64,000 nt of DNA, from positions 1 to 64,000 of the forward strand of contig LGRX02015524.1 of NCBI GenBank assembly GCA_001247695.2, given 5' to 3'. The DNA is from Cymbomonas tetramitiformis. Lineage: Eukaryota; Chlorophyta; Pyramimonadophyceae; Pyramimonadales; Pyramimonadaceae. The position numbers and the translations under genes are program-made. Below the pieces are notes generated by a model. The model worked only from the letters and a program-made list of their open reading frames with translations. It was not told the origin of the DNA and made no database searches. Positions 11,991 through 22,961 of the stretch are shown piece after piece (within the stretch, counting starts at the first letter, position 1; the number at the start of each line of letters is the position of its first letter).

Positions 11991-14643
11991 CAGGGCGTGG
12001 TATCGAAGTGTTTTTGGCGTATTGATATTTTTTCGATATCGCAAAAATCATATTGATCAATATCAATATATCGGCTAAGGGTATTGATCAATATAAATAT
12101 ATTCCAGCCGTATATCAATCAATATCAATATTCCAAGGTTGAATATCAATCAATATCAATATTCTAAGCGGGAATATCAATCAATATCAATATGTTACCC
12201 GTTCTCACAATATATCAATATATTGATATATTTATGACACATCGGGTTTGGACCAATGAAAATGTGCCACGCAGGCAGCAATTCTGAGCTATATTAATGA
12301 TGAAATGCTGATGTGGAAGTAAGGCGGCCACGTGTTCAGAACTGGATTGGTCAAGTGCATTGACGTGTTCCCAATGTTCGGAAGATTTCATTGAATATTG
12401 GTGCTGATCAGCACCAATATTCAGAATATTGGGGCCATACAGCCCCAATATTCAAATGAAATATTCCGAAATTGGGAAAATGCCAATGCCCTGTGACCCA
12501 GCCCTGACACGTGGCATTGACGACTTTGACCCGAAATTAGGTCAAAGCCGACAACGCCTGCGAAATGCTGTGCTGTGCTCTGCCTAAAAATGTTCTAATG
12601 CGTGTCAGACAAATACATTATGCAAAAAGAACATACACGGCAAAAGCATGGCCGGGATCTCCGCGAACGCGGTGATGGGCGAGAAAAACCAAAGCCCCCG
12701 GATCCCACACAAGACGTCGGAACGAAAACATACAAGATGAAAACAAACGAATGCGATACACACACGTAAGCGAGTGCATACAAAATGCAGCACACCAGTT
12801 GAGCAACAAACACACTGGGCGCGTGTGTCACAAGGGGGCATACGCGGATGGCACAAGGGGCATATGGCGGGGGGGATCGGGGAATTAGGGAAAATACACG
12901 AGTCATCTGAAAACGTACAGTGACATGAGGGGCACACTAACGAAAGTGCATATGAAACTAAAATGGTATGCGAGGATGCAGCGAGGATCTCGTAGGCGAG
13001 CGTTGAGCGTGGAGTCGGTCGAAGATGAACACAAGCGGAAAGGAGTCGAGTAGTTGAAGGTCATCATGCGGTCGAGCACTGATCCTGCATGTGAGCAAAA
13101 AGTTAGTCGTGCATACAAATATCGATGCATGCACACTTAACGTCAGTCGCAGAAACATTATGCGCAAAGATATTCATAGCAGGCAGGGTCACAGCAGCAG
13201 GGTCACAGCAGGAGGTGCACGGGAAGATGCAAACAAGAAATGAACTTGAAATTGCATCAGAACTCCCCTTTGGGTTAATTTCGAAGTTCGAAGCATCGAT
13301 CTTAGAAATCCAGCTTTCTAGGCATTGATTGGCAGTATCTTTTTTACTATGACAGACGACTGAAAACTCGAACGATCTTGAAAATCTGTTTTTTGAGTTT
13401 CCGATTGGCTAGTATTTTATAATGTGACTCGTGATTGAAAAGACGATCGACTGCGTTGATGACAGACGATCATCGTAGAGATCCTCACCGTTCGCTTCGC
13501 CGTTCGCTGACGCGACGGTACAGATCACCGTGCGCTGACGCGCCGGTTACAAAACAGCCTGAGGTAGGATAGACTGTGATGACATATCATGACATTGACA
13601 TGACATGACAGCGACAGCGCAGCGACATCGACAGTCGACACTGATGACACACCGATGACGCTGCACTGTAAGCAATATTTGAGCAATATCGCGAGTTGTG
13701 ATGACGTGGCAGAGTCGAGAAATATTGTTGCAAAGCATATTCCATGACGTGGCTCTCACATGATCCCTTCGATTAATCGAGGGCTGATGTGTCACAAATA
13801 TATCATGAAGAGGAGCTAATTAGCCCCAATATCACCTGAGGTCGCTGACGCTCTCTCAGGTGATATTGGGGCTAATTAGCACCTCTTCATACTATATATT
13901 GATACTAGCCAATGTCAATTTACTCAATTACTGAACAGGCAAGCAAGCAAGACAAAGTATGTTGATTTGAGTAATAATTTACTCAATGTTTAGAGCTGCC
14001 ATCAATGAATGCTGAATGGTACCTTCTGAAGGTCAAAGGCATGCAGTTGCGTTCGTTTCACTGGACCCTTCCCCTGGCAAAGCAGTACATCTTCTGCGGC
14101 CCGTAATGGGCGCTTGCCACGACCGCGTTTGCCCATGATGGAAAATTGGAAATGAGGATTATGTGCTGGTCAGCGGTCACTAGGCCCATTACAAAGATTA
14201 CATATGCGTATCCTACGAGACCGACCATAAGAGGTAGGGAGAAAGGACCAATCATGGGAAACGAAACGGCAATCGCAGAATCGATGGGGGGGGGGATTGG
14301 GGGTGGATAAATGTTTAAATGACCAATAATGGGCAGCAAAACAGCTATCTCGGGATCGAAGCAAAAATTTGCCACCCTGTCAACGCTCCCGTTCAATATA
14401 TCAATATATCGATATGGCGATTTCTCGCCGTCATATCGATCAATGTCAATATTTGCCGTCTCAGTATTGATCAATATCGATATTTCCATTCACGATATTG
14501 ATCAATAACGATATTTTCGCCCGTCCGATCGATCAATATTCAATATTTCGATATGCACCAAAAATAATATCAATCGATATCAATATTTCGATATATCGAT
14601 ATATCGATATATCGAAATATCGAAATATCGATACCACGCCGTG
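11991..14643. mobile_element. Non-autonomous hAT element (hAT-C)
   Basis: The termini CAGGGCGTGGTATCGA (11991) and its near-exact inverse (ending 14643, one mismatch) are flanked by the exact 8-bp duplication TTGTAGAA (11983-11990 and 14644-14651), the hAT hallmark. Both ends carry dense subterminal arrays of GATCAATATCAATA-type motifs. The TGGTATCGA core is shared with the two hATs at 22-31 kb, so it probably used a related transposase. No transposase coding is seen inside. It sits within the LTR-like element, so it inserted later. Confidence 0.85.
13805..13890. repeat. Long hairpin, 36-bp arms
   Basis: Arms 13805-13840 and 13855-13890 are inverse complements with a single mismatch around a 14-nt loop. 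The hairpin lies inside hAT-C and its arms do not match the hAT termini. It could be a small nested fold-back element or a small-RNA precursor. Confidence 0.85.
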
Positions 14644-15707
14644 TTGTAGAAGTCCTCGAGCGCCACGAAAACCGCGATGAATCAGCCAATGCCCACGCGG
14701 TGCCAAAGCCAAAAGCGGCCTGCGTGGCACCACCAGAGCGAATGCGTCGCTGAAGAGGGGATAGGGAGGTGGAAGGTGGAAAATGCGGTGAGGCTCCACT
14801 CTGCCGCACATAAGTGCGAAAGCAGAGAGGAAAAGCGGCGGGATGAGGGCTGCAACACCACTAAACACCACCAGGCAGTGGCCAAGGGGCACGCAGGGTG
14901 GAGGGAAGAGTGGAGGATGCTGCGGGGTGAGCTCGTAGTGGTCAAAGCTCATGTCGACGATGTGGTTGATGGACTCGATTTTGGTGTCTGGTGCATAAGC
15001 ACCACCAGACGCCACCAGATCGTAGCCAGGGGTAAGTTCTCGTAGTCGAATCACCCGCAGCGCGGAGGCAACTGCAGAAATGCGCGAACGCTGACGACAC
15101 GAAGCCATGGCCGCTGTAAGCTGGAAAATCTGGAGCCCAACACTTAGGGTTCCCAAACGAAAACGTAACTTTCGCCAAAAATAACCAAATCGAACGATGA
15201 AAAAGTCAAATTGGGGTAGATTTTGACGAGGAACACGGCGGTGAGGTCAAAAAAGTCATACGGTAAACCAGTTACCCGGCAGCAGAGGCGCTGCTGGCCA
15301 GAGTGTTGAAGGACGTTGGGGAGACATGCCTGGAACGAAGTAGGATGCCAGAATTACGGTAAAAGTTGGAACGGATAAGAACGGATTTGAACGGCAAAGT
15401 AAACCACCATTCACAAACGGTAGGCGGAGTACTCGAACGGGCAAAGACGGTAACGGAGATGTCTTCACACCGCTGACGGATAAGAACGGCGCGCGGATTC
15501 CCAGTCACAGTCGGTAGGGTAAACCACGGTTAACGGAAGCGGCAAAGGGAACGGAGACGGAAAAATTGCCGCTGATACGGTTCGCAGTTGAATTATGCTG
15601 CGATGTTGACGGTAAAAAAAACGGTGTTGACGGTTTGTAGAATCGGACGAACCGAAGCGAGCCGAACCAACCGGAATCACCACTCACGTGAAGTGGGACC
15701 CATAACC

Positions 15708-15956
15708 TGATAGAACAGGTGAAAATAGGTATATATTTGTGTGAATATATATATAACTATTTCACTGCAACAGGAACTCAGAAGGCAGTGATGGTGAAAC
15801 CGGTGATAACAAAGCTGATAGAAGGATTACGGGAGTGAGCTTTCTAGCAGGTGAGTGTCATACGGTGACACACGACCAGTGACACACGCAGCAAGGGGTG
15901 ATACTAGGAGAAGCTGGACCCCCATACAGTGGGGGGAGATTTCAGCTTCCCCGTGA
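15708..15956. repeat. Right LTR-like direct repeat
   Basis: Second copy of the 250-bp repeat at 11471-11720, in the same orientation. The sequence just before it (about 15688-15707) is only weakly purine-rich, so a polypurine tract is not convincing. Confidence 0.85.
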
Positions 15957-16769
15957 GAATTGCTTACTTGATCCGAAGAATGTTGGTACCCGTGGGTTAC
16001 TAACAGACCAGGGAATAAGATACGAACCATATGCGTTCTCAATATCACGCAGATAGTTCATATCCATCAAGTCAAATAAGGGCTGCCTGCCCTTTCCGCT
16101 CAGCGACGGAAAACCAAAATGAATGTTGCGATATCACGTCTCAACACTCAACGGTCTCAACGTCTCAACCGCACGAGGAAATGTGAGTTCGCGTCTGACC
16201 GCTCCGAATCGCTGAATTGCAAATCATGATTGTTGATTCTGTCATGTTCGGCGGTTCTGGGCCGTCATCGACATTGACGTCGCGATGTTCATGTCATGGC
16301 CATGGCCCATTGCAATTTGCAAAGCTTTAGTATGTGGCACGCCGGGGTTTTCCCCCCAAAGGTTCCTACGGGTAGTGACACCTGCCTGACACGTCTCAGT
16401 AGCGATTCGCCACGATGCTTGAGTTCTGAATGTGAATAGGTGGAGGGAATACATGAAGTGACACCGCTGGCGCTGCCATCTATATTTAAGCCGACTGGAT
16501 ACAATTATACAATAGACGTGTGTCACGGTAAAGATTGTTAGATTCAAGATAGAATATTACGAGAGGAATAGATGCACCTTCGGTGCGACAGTTTTTAATT
16601 ATTTTAAACATAGAATAGTCGATAGTGTCAAGTGTCTACTCCGGTATAATAAATCCGAAACGCGAAAGAGAGAGAGTGTATGGAAAGGGGGGGGGGATCT
16701 ATATTTAATTATTCCAAACCGTGACACGAACACCCTCATACCGAATGCGGGCCCTACGGGTAGTAGCTA
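15957..16769. other. Non-coding stretch up to the assembly gap
   Basis: No supported coding region; the open frames here are short and without motifs. Purine runs and a G run at about 16685-16695 precede the gap. Confidence 0.5.
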
Positions 16770-16897
16770 NNNNNNNNNNNNNNNNNNNNNNNNNNNNNNN
16801 NNNNNNNNNNNNNNNNNNNNNNNNNNNNNNNNNNNNNNNNNNNNNNNNNNNNNNNNNNNNNNNNNNNNNNNNNNNNNNNNNNNNNNNNNNNNNNNNN
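16770..16897. other. Assembly gap (128 N)
   Basis: Run of N. The pogo-like MITE begins four bases after it, so the gap may reflect a repeat that failed to assemble. Confidence 0.99.
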
Positions 16898-16901
16898 ACT
16901 A

Positions 16902-17264
16902 CAGTAATACCTCACCTTTAAGAGAATCGACGATAAGAGACCAGCCAGCGGTTTTTTTCTTTTTTTTTGGGGGGGGTCGCGTTTTTTACGATGACCCTGA
17001 GCCTTTTCAAATCGTTAAGAGAATGGGTCCAAATAAGAGAACGGGAGCTGGCTAGATGAGGAAATATGGTTGGGAAACCATGTTAAACCATGTATTAAAT
17101 ATGGTATGGTCGCAAATAAGGAACAAACCTGGCTATCGCTGACCTTATTGGATCGCGCTTCGTTAAGCGCCGCTGGCGTGTTGGGGGGCGGGGGGGGGTT
17201 CACTTTTTTCCGATGAGGCTGGCTGACCGCATATCCCTGTTCTCTTAAATATGCAGTATTACTG
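16902..17264. mobile_element. Pogo/Tigger-like MITE
   Basis: The ends are CAGTAATAC (16902) and GTATTACTG (ending 17264), flanked by TA on both sides (16900-16901 and 17265-17266). Subterminal TAAGAGAA motifs recur near the left end, with an inverted TTCTCTTAA near the right end. CAGT-type ends with a TA target and repeated TTAAGAGAA motifs are typical of pogo/Tigger MITEs of the Tc1/mariner superfamily. No coding capacity. Confidence 0.75.
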
Positions 17265-17282
17265 TAATTCAGAAAACTGGAT

Positions 17283-17347
17283 GTTATGTGTCACAGTGCA
17301 GCGAGCGGAGCACCTCTCGCTCCGCTCGCTGCACTGTGACACATAAC
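17283..17347. repeat. Perfect 29-bp hairpin
   Basis: 17283-17311 pairs perfectly with 17319-17347 around a 7-nt loop. The arm is GC-rich near the loop (GCGAGCGGAG). It lies 19 bp outside the pogo-like MITE and is unrelated to its termini. Confidence 0.9.
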
Positions 17348-18150
17348 TCTGGTACCTCTGCTCCTTATGATTTGGAACCTGGCCAAATTACCTTACTTAA
17401 TCAGCAGCAGCAAAGCGCGAATCCCAACGGGCGACACAGACGATCTTCCGATCTCACGATCGCCAGACGCTAACGATGACAGTGATACTGTTGATCCTGC
17501 GGATTCCCCGTAAATCGGATGACCGCCCAGTCACCTTGTCCGATCCGCTCCCGTTGGGTAGGAATGGCGAGAAAAAGAGCGGAAAGTGCTGGATTCAGTG
17601 CACCGTAGGTCATTATGTGCATGAGTCCGTTTAGCTGTACTAGTACTCGTACAGTACTTGGTGGCAGAAACCTAGGTCACAGATACGCTTATATTCGTTT
17701 ATCTCTTATAATGAGTTTACACTTGTATGAAAAGTATTCAGTGACCACCCGATATAATACGGTATATCATATCTCACAGGTTATGGGGTATTACCCCGCT
17801 TTTCTCACTGCTGACTTTGCCATGATTGGCTAAGCTTTTCCGCTTGGCGGGGCGTTGGGGCCTCGCGAGGTGTTGAATTGGCCACTTTAGAGCGTGCGGT
17901 TTGCGCCAATTTACGGTGAGATTTCGGATTGGGACTTTCGACAACTTCTTCGAGTGTCCGCGTTGGATTTTGTTTTTTGACTTGGCTTGATCACCCCTGT
18001 CGACATCTCCTTGGCCGTCGCTTATTCGACTTCGTTGATTTCGTTCGACCCCATCTTGCCCTCGCTCCGCAACTGCATTACCGTCGCTCGCCACCTTACG
18101 ATTTGCACCTCGCCTTTTACCCAACCCCCCTCCTCTAGGAATTTATTCTG

Positions 18151-20750
18151 ATGACTTCATCCTCAGTTAGTACACCAGCCGTGGGCGCTAGGATGCGCCT
18201 AGATTCTATTTTTGCTAGGAACGTGGATGCTCGATATAAGAGCACTCCACAGTCAGCGCATGTTGCACTCGCTGCTGCTGACAGGACACGCGGCAATGCC
18301 GTGTTGCAATCATCCTGGGACACTGACGTCGTTAAGCGTGTTGCGAAGGACACCTTAGGCACTAAGGCGTCTTCATTTTCCGGAAGTGAACCTCATCGTC
18401 AGCTTCTTTCGGTTCTTTGGGACTCCTTGGTGACTGCCTTGGAGGCATCTTTTGTCAACAAGGACACCGCCAACGAGGACATCTTTGACCTCGTGGACGT
18501 CACCAAAGAGGTTCACCCGATCTTCAACGACATTTTACTTCGTGCGTTGGTCTCTTTGACAACACCCCACTCTCCAGCTCGAAGGTGGGTTGACGCTTCG
18601 GCTCGGATTTCTCCGCGCGACGGTAAGCGTGCCCTCCTTGAGGTCACCAAGCGGCTGCTGCCGCCTGGACATCGGCCGCTCCGCCATCACGAGGAGCTCT
18701 TAAGCATTTCTTTTGGGTCCTCTGTTGATCCAGAGCCTTTAGTGGCCCAATTTGATGAGTGCCTAAAGGCGATTGCGGCTAGCGGAGCCGGCGCTCTGGA
18801 CGACGAAAGCAGCCAAGAGGCAGCTCCTGGCGGCATTGGACACCGAATTTTACAAGGAGGTAATCACCCCGCTTCGCCTGGACACTGAGTTGGCGAAGGT
18901 GAGCATCGAGGAGGTTTACACTCACATTCTAGAGGTGTGGTGGTGTGCGAACCCTAATGGCCCTCCCACCCGCCCCAAGGCAGCCGCGCCTATCCCGACG
19001 CACACGCCTCTCGGGTTGGCTTACGCAGGTGGGGAGCCGAGTGACGTCTCGGACTTCCTCGAGGAGTTCGCTCGTATCATTGGTGAGGCCTCTGCCCTGC
19101 TTGCCTCCCTCCGTCATGACGAGCGCGAGGTTGCGCGAGACACGCCGCCGCCACGGAATGATTCTCCCCGTCGGCATGGGAGCGGTGGTGTGAGGTTTCC
19201 ACCGTCCAAGTGGCGTGACGAGCGGAACCGTCGGACCGACGGTAAATTTCACGGCCGTAATCGTCACGTGGGATGGAAGCATCGCTTCGCGGCCTCCCCA
19301 CTCCCGAAGTGCGGGAATTGGCCTCAATCGCATCGGCCGCAGGGTGCTAGGAACATTTCTTTTCACTCCGCATCCTCGGCCTTCGTACCAGGGCACATAT
19401 CTTATGGGGATTGGCCGGCCCGGGGCCGAGAGCAGCGCCCAAAAAGAGCTCCGGGCCGAAAGCGGGCCGGTCGATTTTTCATCCTTAAGTATGGAAAACA
19501 TTTGAAAATTATCAAAAACACGTGTTTTTCTTGATTCCGGGCCGAGAGTCATTCTAGGAAGATATGTGCCCTGCTTCGTACAGGAGTGCCCCCTCTGCCC
19601 TGGGCACTTTCACGACACGGCACGTTGCCCGTTGGTGTGTGGTTCGTGTGATGTTGGGCTTCGTAATGCCGCCATGGACTTGGACGAGGTGGTTTCGGCC
19701 TTCCAGACCGCCTTCGACGACGAGAACGACGAGGAGTTCGCTGACCTGTGCCACCAGCACGACCGGCCACTGGTGCGTGACGACCCCGAGCCTTTCACCT
19801 ATCCTGTGCGGCGCGATGTGGGATTACGTGCTCACTATGCGGGCTTGAGTCATGATGCTTCGGACGCCGGCATGGAGAGTGTACTGTCCGACGCACAGGG
19901 TATCCTGGACTCACTACGGTCTGCGCGGCTACATACAGCTGCACAGGTCGGTGGTGCTGCCACTACCAGTGTGCAGCCACCGCTGCATCTTACCACGATG
20001 TCTGTGCCGCAGGTGGTGCGCGATGCGCCACCACCTGCCAATCACGAGATCGACACTGGGCTATACCCGGTTTTGCCATCGGACCCGGCTTCTGTCGAGT
20101 CTCCTTTCGAGGAGCCTCTTCGTGCCACTTTTATGGACCAGGTAATGCCGGCATGCTCTAACCCCTCCCTTAAATTGTGCTCGATTGACTCGGTTCACGA
20201 GTCGATTCACCCGGGAGAGCTTTCCGTGATCGACGATGACGACGACTCCGACGGTTTTTCCTATTCCGGAGACGGGATTCCCTCGGCCCCACCGGCTACA
20301 CGGTCACGTGTCGGTGTGGCAACATTGCCGAGAGTTTTCTCTTTTGCATCTCTAGCCCTACCCGCACTCATGTGTCTTGCATGTGTGTCAGCGGTTCAGG
20401 GTTCGGTGGTGCTCGATCGAGCCCCTGAATTCACCGCAGCAGTACATCCCACTGGGGTGACTGCCAACAGTCTATCTGCCTTGCCGTACACTCTTCCTTT
20501 CGGCATTCCTTTTCCTTCTGTGGTTTCGGCAGGCTTGGGTTCAGATTTTCACTTTTCAGGATTTCTAAATTTCTTCTACGAATCTTCTACTGGTTCTGAC
20601 TTCTGGTCTTGGCTTCTGGATTATGGTTCTGGCTTCTGGTTCTGGACACTGGTCTCTGGACTCTGGTTCTGGGTTATGACTTCTGGACTCTGGTTCTGGT
20701 TGGACATCTTTATGCGACAACTGCTATCGACAAAACAAATTAAGAAATAA
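18151..20750 (+). pseudogene. Gag-like polyprotein gene, frameshifted and split by a MITE
   Basis: An ATG at 18151 opens a reading frame in which the first about 210 codons look like an alpha-helical capsid-type Gag region. The frame shifts near 18790-18830 into a second frame running to about 19388, where a 185-bp MITE is inserted; after it the same frame resumes from 19582. The first residues downstream contain CPLCPGHFHDTARCPLVCGSC, a Cys/His cluster resembling a nucleocapsid zinc knuckle. An acidic region follows (DDDDDSDG near 20240), then a tail of W/F/G-rich simple repeat (about 20600-20710) that is probably not true coding sequence. No protease, RT or integrase follows on this strand. 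The assignment to Gag is inference from organisation and the zinc cluster. Confidence 0.5.
19389..19573. mobile_element. 185-bp hAT-type MITE in the Gag-like gene
   Basis: A 15-bp terminal inverted repeat CAGGGCACATATCTT lies at both ends and an exact 8-bp target duplication CTTCGTAC flanks it (19381-19388 and 19574-19581). The interior holds the GC-rich palindromic core GGCCGGCCCGGGGCCG (19413-19428), shared with the MITE at 23620-23899. The host reading frame is the same on both sides once the insert plus one target copy is discounted, which indicates insertion into a formerly continuous frame. Confidence 0.9.
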
Positions 20751-20835
20751 CACTCGATGCTGAATGACGTACGTCAACACACAAGCCGCAATTCCAACAA
20801 AAAAATAAAGTTACCGTAAGCGCTCGGGCCACGCC

Positions 20836-21219
20836 ATGGACCCACCGTGTATCATATGCGCCACGAAGCGGAAGACGGGTCTGATTGCTGATGGTGAGGG
20901 GTGTGTCTGCACCAAAATTTCGAGGGGTACCATGTTCCTTGCGCACCGCGCCCTAGAACGCCAACCACAGAGTACGCTATCGAGCTTCGTGAAATGCGTG
21001 AAACCGAGTGACGTAAACCCGGACCCTGAAGTCAGACGCCCACCCGCACCGGTCCTTCAGCGCACGGTTCCTGAGCGTTACCTTAGGTTTTATGAAGGGC
21101 TCCTCGCCAAGTCCGCTGCAGAAGCTGTCGGTCGTCCTAAAAAGACAGCCTTTCATAACGGGACGCTTGTATATTTCGGCTTGTATATGTGCCGAAACTC
21201 AATCCTATTCGGCTTATAA
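20836..21219 (+). CDS. Unrecognised 127-residue ORF with Cys pairs
   Basis: ATG-started ORF. The N-terminus has CIIC and then CVC about 17 residues later, possibly a partial zinc-binding site, followed by a Pro- and Arg-rich middle. No family recognised. It lies just downstream of the Gag-like gene on the same strand and may belong to the same decayed element, or be spurious. Confidence 0.25.
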   Translation: MDPPCIICATKRKTGLIADGEGCVCTKISRGTMFLAHRALERQPQSTLSSFVKCVKPSDVNPDPEVRRPPAPVLQRTVPERYLRFYEGLLAKSAAEAVGRPKKTAFHNGTLVYFGLYMCRNSILFGL

Positions 21220-21385
21220 GAGGGTGCAGTCATAATGATAGGGCGGACCAGCACTCAGGCCATAAAGTAACAAACGACACGCGGCGGCCTATAACAAACC
21301 ACAAACATAATAATCAATTATATTGATGCGACCATAGTCTATGTGACAAACAATAAAAGCAAACAGTCGGAATTAAATAAGATTT

Positions 21386-22150
21386 CTACGAAAACGAATC
21401 GCAACAAATAAACAAATAGTCCGGTAAATAAATAACAATTCCGCCGCGACTGTTTGTGACTGATAATAATTTATTTCTAGGGGGGTGGGGGGATAAAATC
21501 AATAAAGAGAGCACGGTAGTTCCCACCCGGAACTCCCCCGGATCCCTAGCTGGTGCGGAAAGGGGGTCCGGGACTAAATTCCCACTGAGGGCATCAATTA
21601 CTGAAGGGGCCAAGGTGTTTTGCCCTTGGGCCTCACGTGGCCCTAAAGGCTGTTGCCTTTCCATCACCTCCCGAGCACTGTCGAAGCCTTTAACCGCCAT
21701 GGTAATAAACGCAAGCGGGTCTCTCACGCTTGTCGTTGCCGGCATGCCAGAATCCAGTGCGAAGTTGGCCAGGCTGTCAGCCAGTTTATTGTAGTCCCGT
21801 GCCACATGCTTGAAATTGAAAACACAATCCGGGCGCAAGGCCATGTGAGCTTTCCCAATGATAAGTAGTCTTTCCAAGTCTTTTGCGATAACGTTACGGG
21901 AGCCCGAAAATGCTGACACCACTAGCTCCGAGTCCCCAAAAATTGTTGCTGTGGCCATGTTCCATTCTATCGCTCTCTGGATTGCAATCACAGCATCCAC
22001 GAATTCTGCATAATTATTCGTCTTGGATCCAAGGCGCCCGTAGTCCTGAGTCCACGGTTGACCTTGTCCTGAGCAGAGTGCTACCCCGAACGAGGCTTGC
22101 CTCAAATCCGGCGACGCGTTAAAGCGGCATGCACCATCGAAGAAAAGCAA
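21386..22150 (-). pseudogene. RNase H (type I) domain fragment
   Basis: The frame encodes an RNase HI fold with the four acidic positions in order: FFDGACR (D), NNYAEF (E), GDSELVV (D) and ARDYNKLADSLANFALD (D). RNase HI cleaves RNA in RNA-DNA hybrids. The frame has no ATG at its start (it opens at TTG just after a TGA), and the domain is followed by about 90 residues without motifs. It may be the terminal RNase H of a non-LTR retrotransposon, an exon of a cellular RNase H-like gene, or a fragment. It lies in opposite orientation to the neighbouring Gag-like gene. Confidence 0.55.
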
Positions 22151-22961
22151 TCCCTTTCATGGGGCTGAGTTTGGCTCGTGTCCCTGTTCGAGACAACAAC
22201 CACACCAGAGCACTCTTTCTTTTAGAAGAATTGCTCCTCGAAAATCGCACCCCGGTCTCTACCGGGCCCCAATCTTGTGGAAAGGGATGGACGATTTTCG
22301 AGCCTGACCACTTCCGGTGTGTTACTCGTGTAGAGTAACCCACCCGTTGCGGTCAGTACTCTAACCGTCCAGCATCCCCATGTTAAAAGGGAGGCTTCTA
22401 TGACAAGGCATGGTATCGATTGTTTGATATTCTGATACTATCGATTAATCAGAATATCGGAATCGATTGATAGTTAATTTTGCACTATCAGAATATTGGA
22501 ATTGATCGATCGCTCCGCCCAAAAATCAGAATTGATTGATCGCCCCGCTCGATAATCAGGATTGATTGATCGTCCCGCTCGATAATCAGAATTGATTGAT
22601 TACCATTTCGAAATATCAAAATTGATTGATGCTCGCTCGAAAATATCAGAATTCGCGATCGATTCTTTCAAAATGTGCAGTCCCGGCTATCGATCCACGC
22701 GATACTCAGTGAGATATCTCGATTGGTCGATTAGCATAAGAGGATTCAAATTATAGGAAGCGCATTTCAATATTGGAGAAACCGATCTTTGGATCGCATA
22801 TTGCAGGCTGTTTATTGGTAAATTCTGGCAGATTAGACCCCAAATTCGAGTTTCCGAACCCCCTCATCAGAAATGATATAGGCTCGTCCTTGACGAGTTG
22901 GACCATTTCAAATTTCAACTCTCTACTCTCAACTCTGTGTCACTGAGACACTCACATCGAC

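Larger units (their letters stand above)
11471..15956. mobile_element. LTR-like (TRIM/LARD-type) element with nested hAT
   Basis: Two near-identical direct repeats (11471-11720, 250 bp; 15708-15956, 249 bp) bound a 4.5-kb segment. GAATT directly precedes the left repeat (11466-11470) and directly follows the right one (15957-15961), a 5-bp target-site duplication; the match can be read as 7 bp (GAGAATT). Without the nested hAT element the original would be about 1.8 kb. No Gag or Pol coding is seen, so it looks like a non-autonomous LTR element. The repeats start with TG but do not end in CA, and no primer-binding site is obvious, which are the main reservations. Confidence 0.6.

Noticed and set aside
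20560..20750. W/F/G-rich C-terminus of the Gag-like ORF as a membrane domain
   Set aside because: It is encoded by a GGTTCTGGCTTCTGG-type simple repeat and is more likely non-coding.
22119..22343. tRNA gene on the minus strand (GACGGTTAGAGTACTGACC looks like a D arm)
   Set aside because: I could not pair an acceptor stem or find a proper T loop; GGCTCGAAAATCG is a poor B box.
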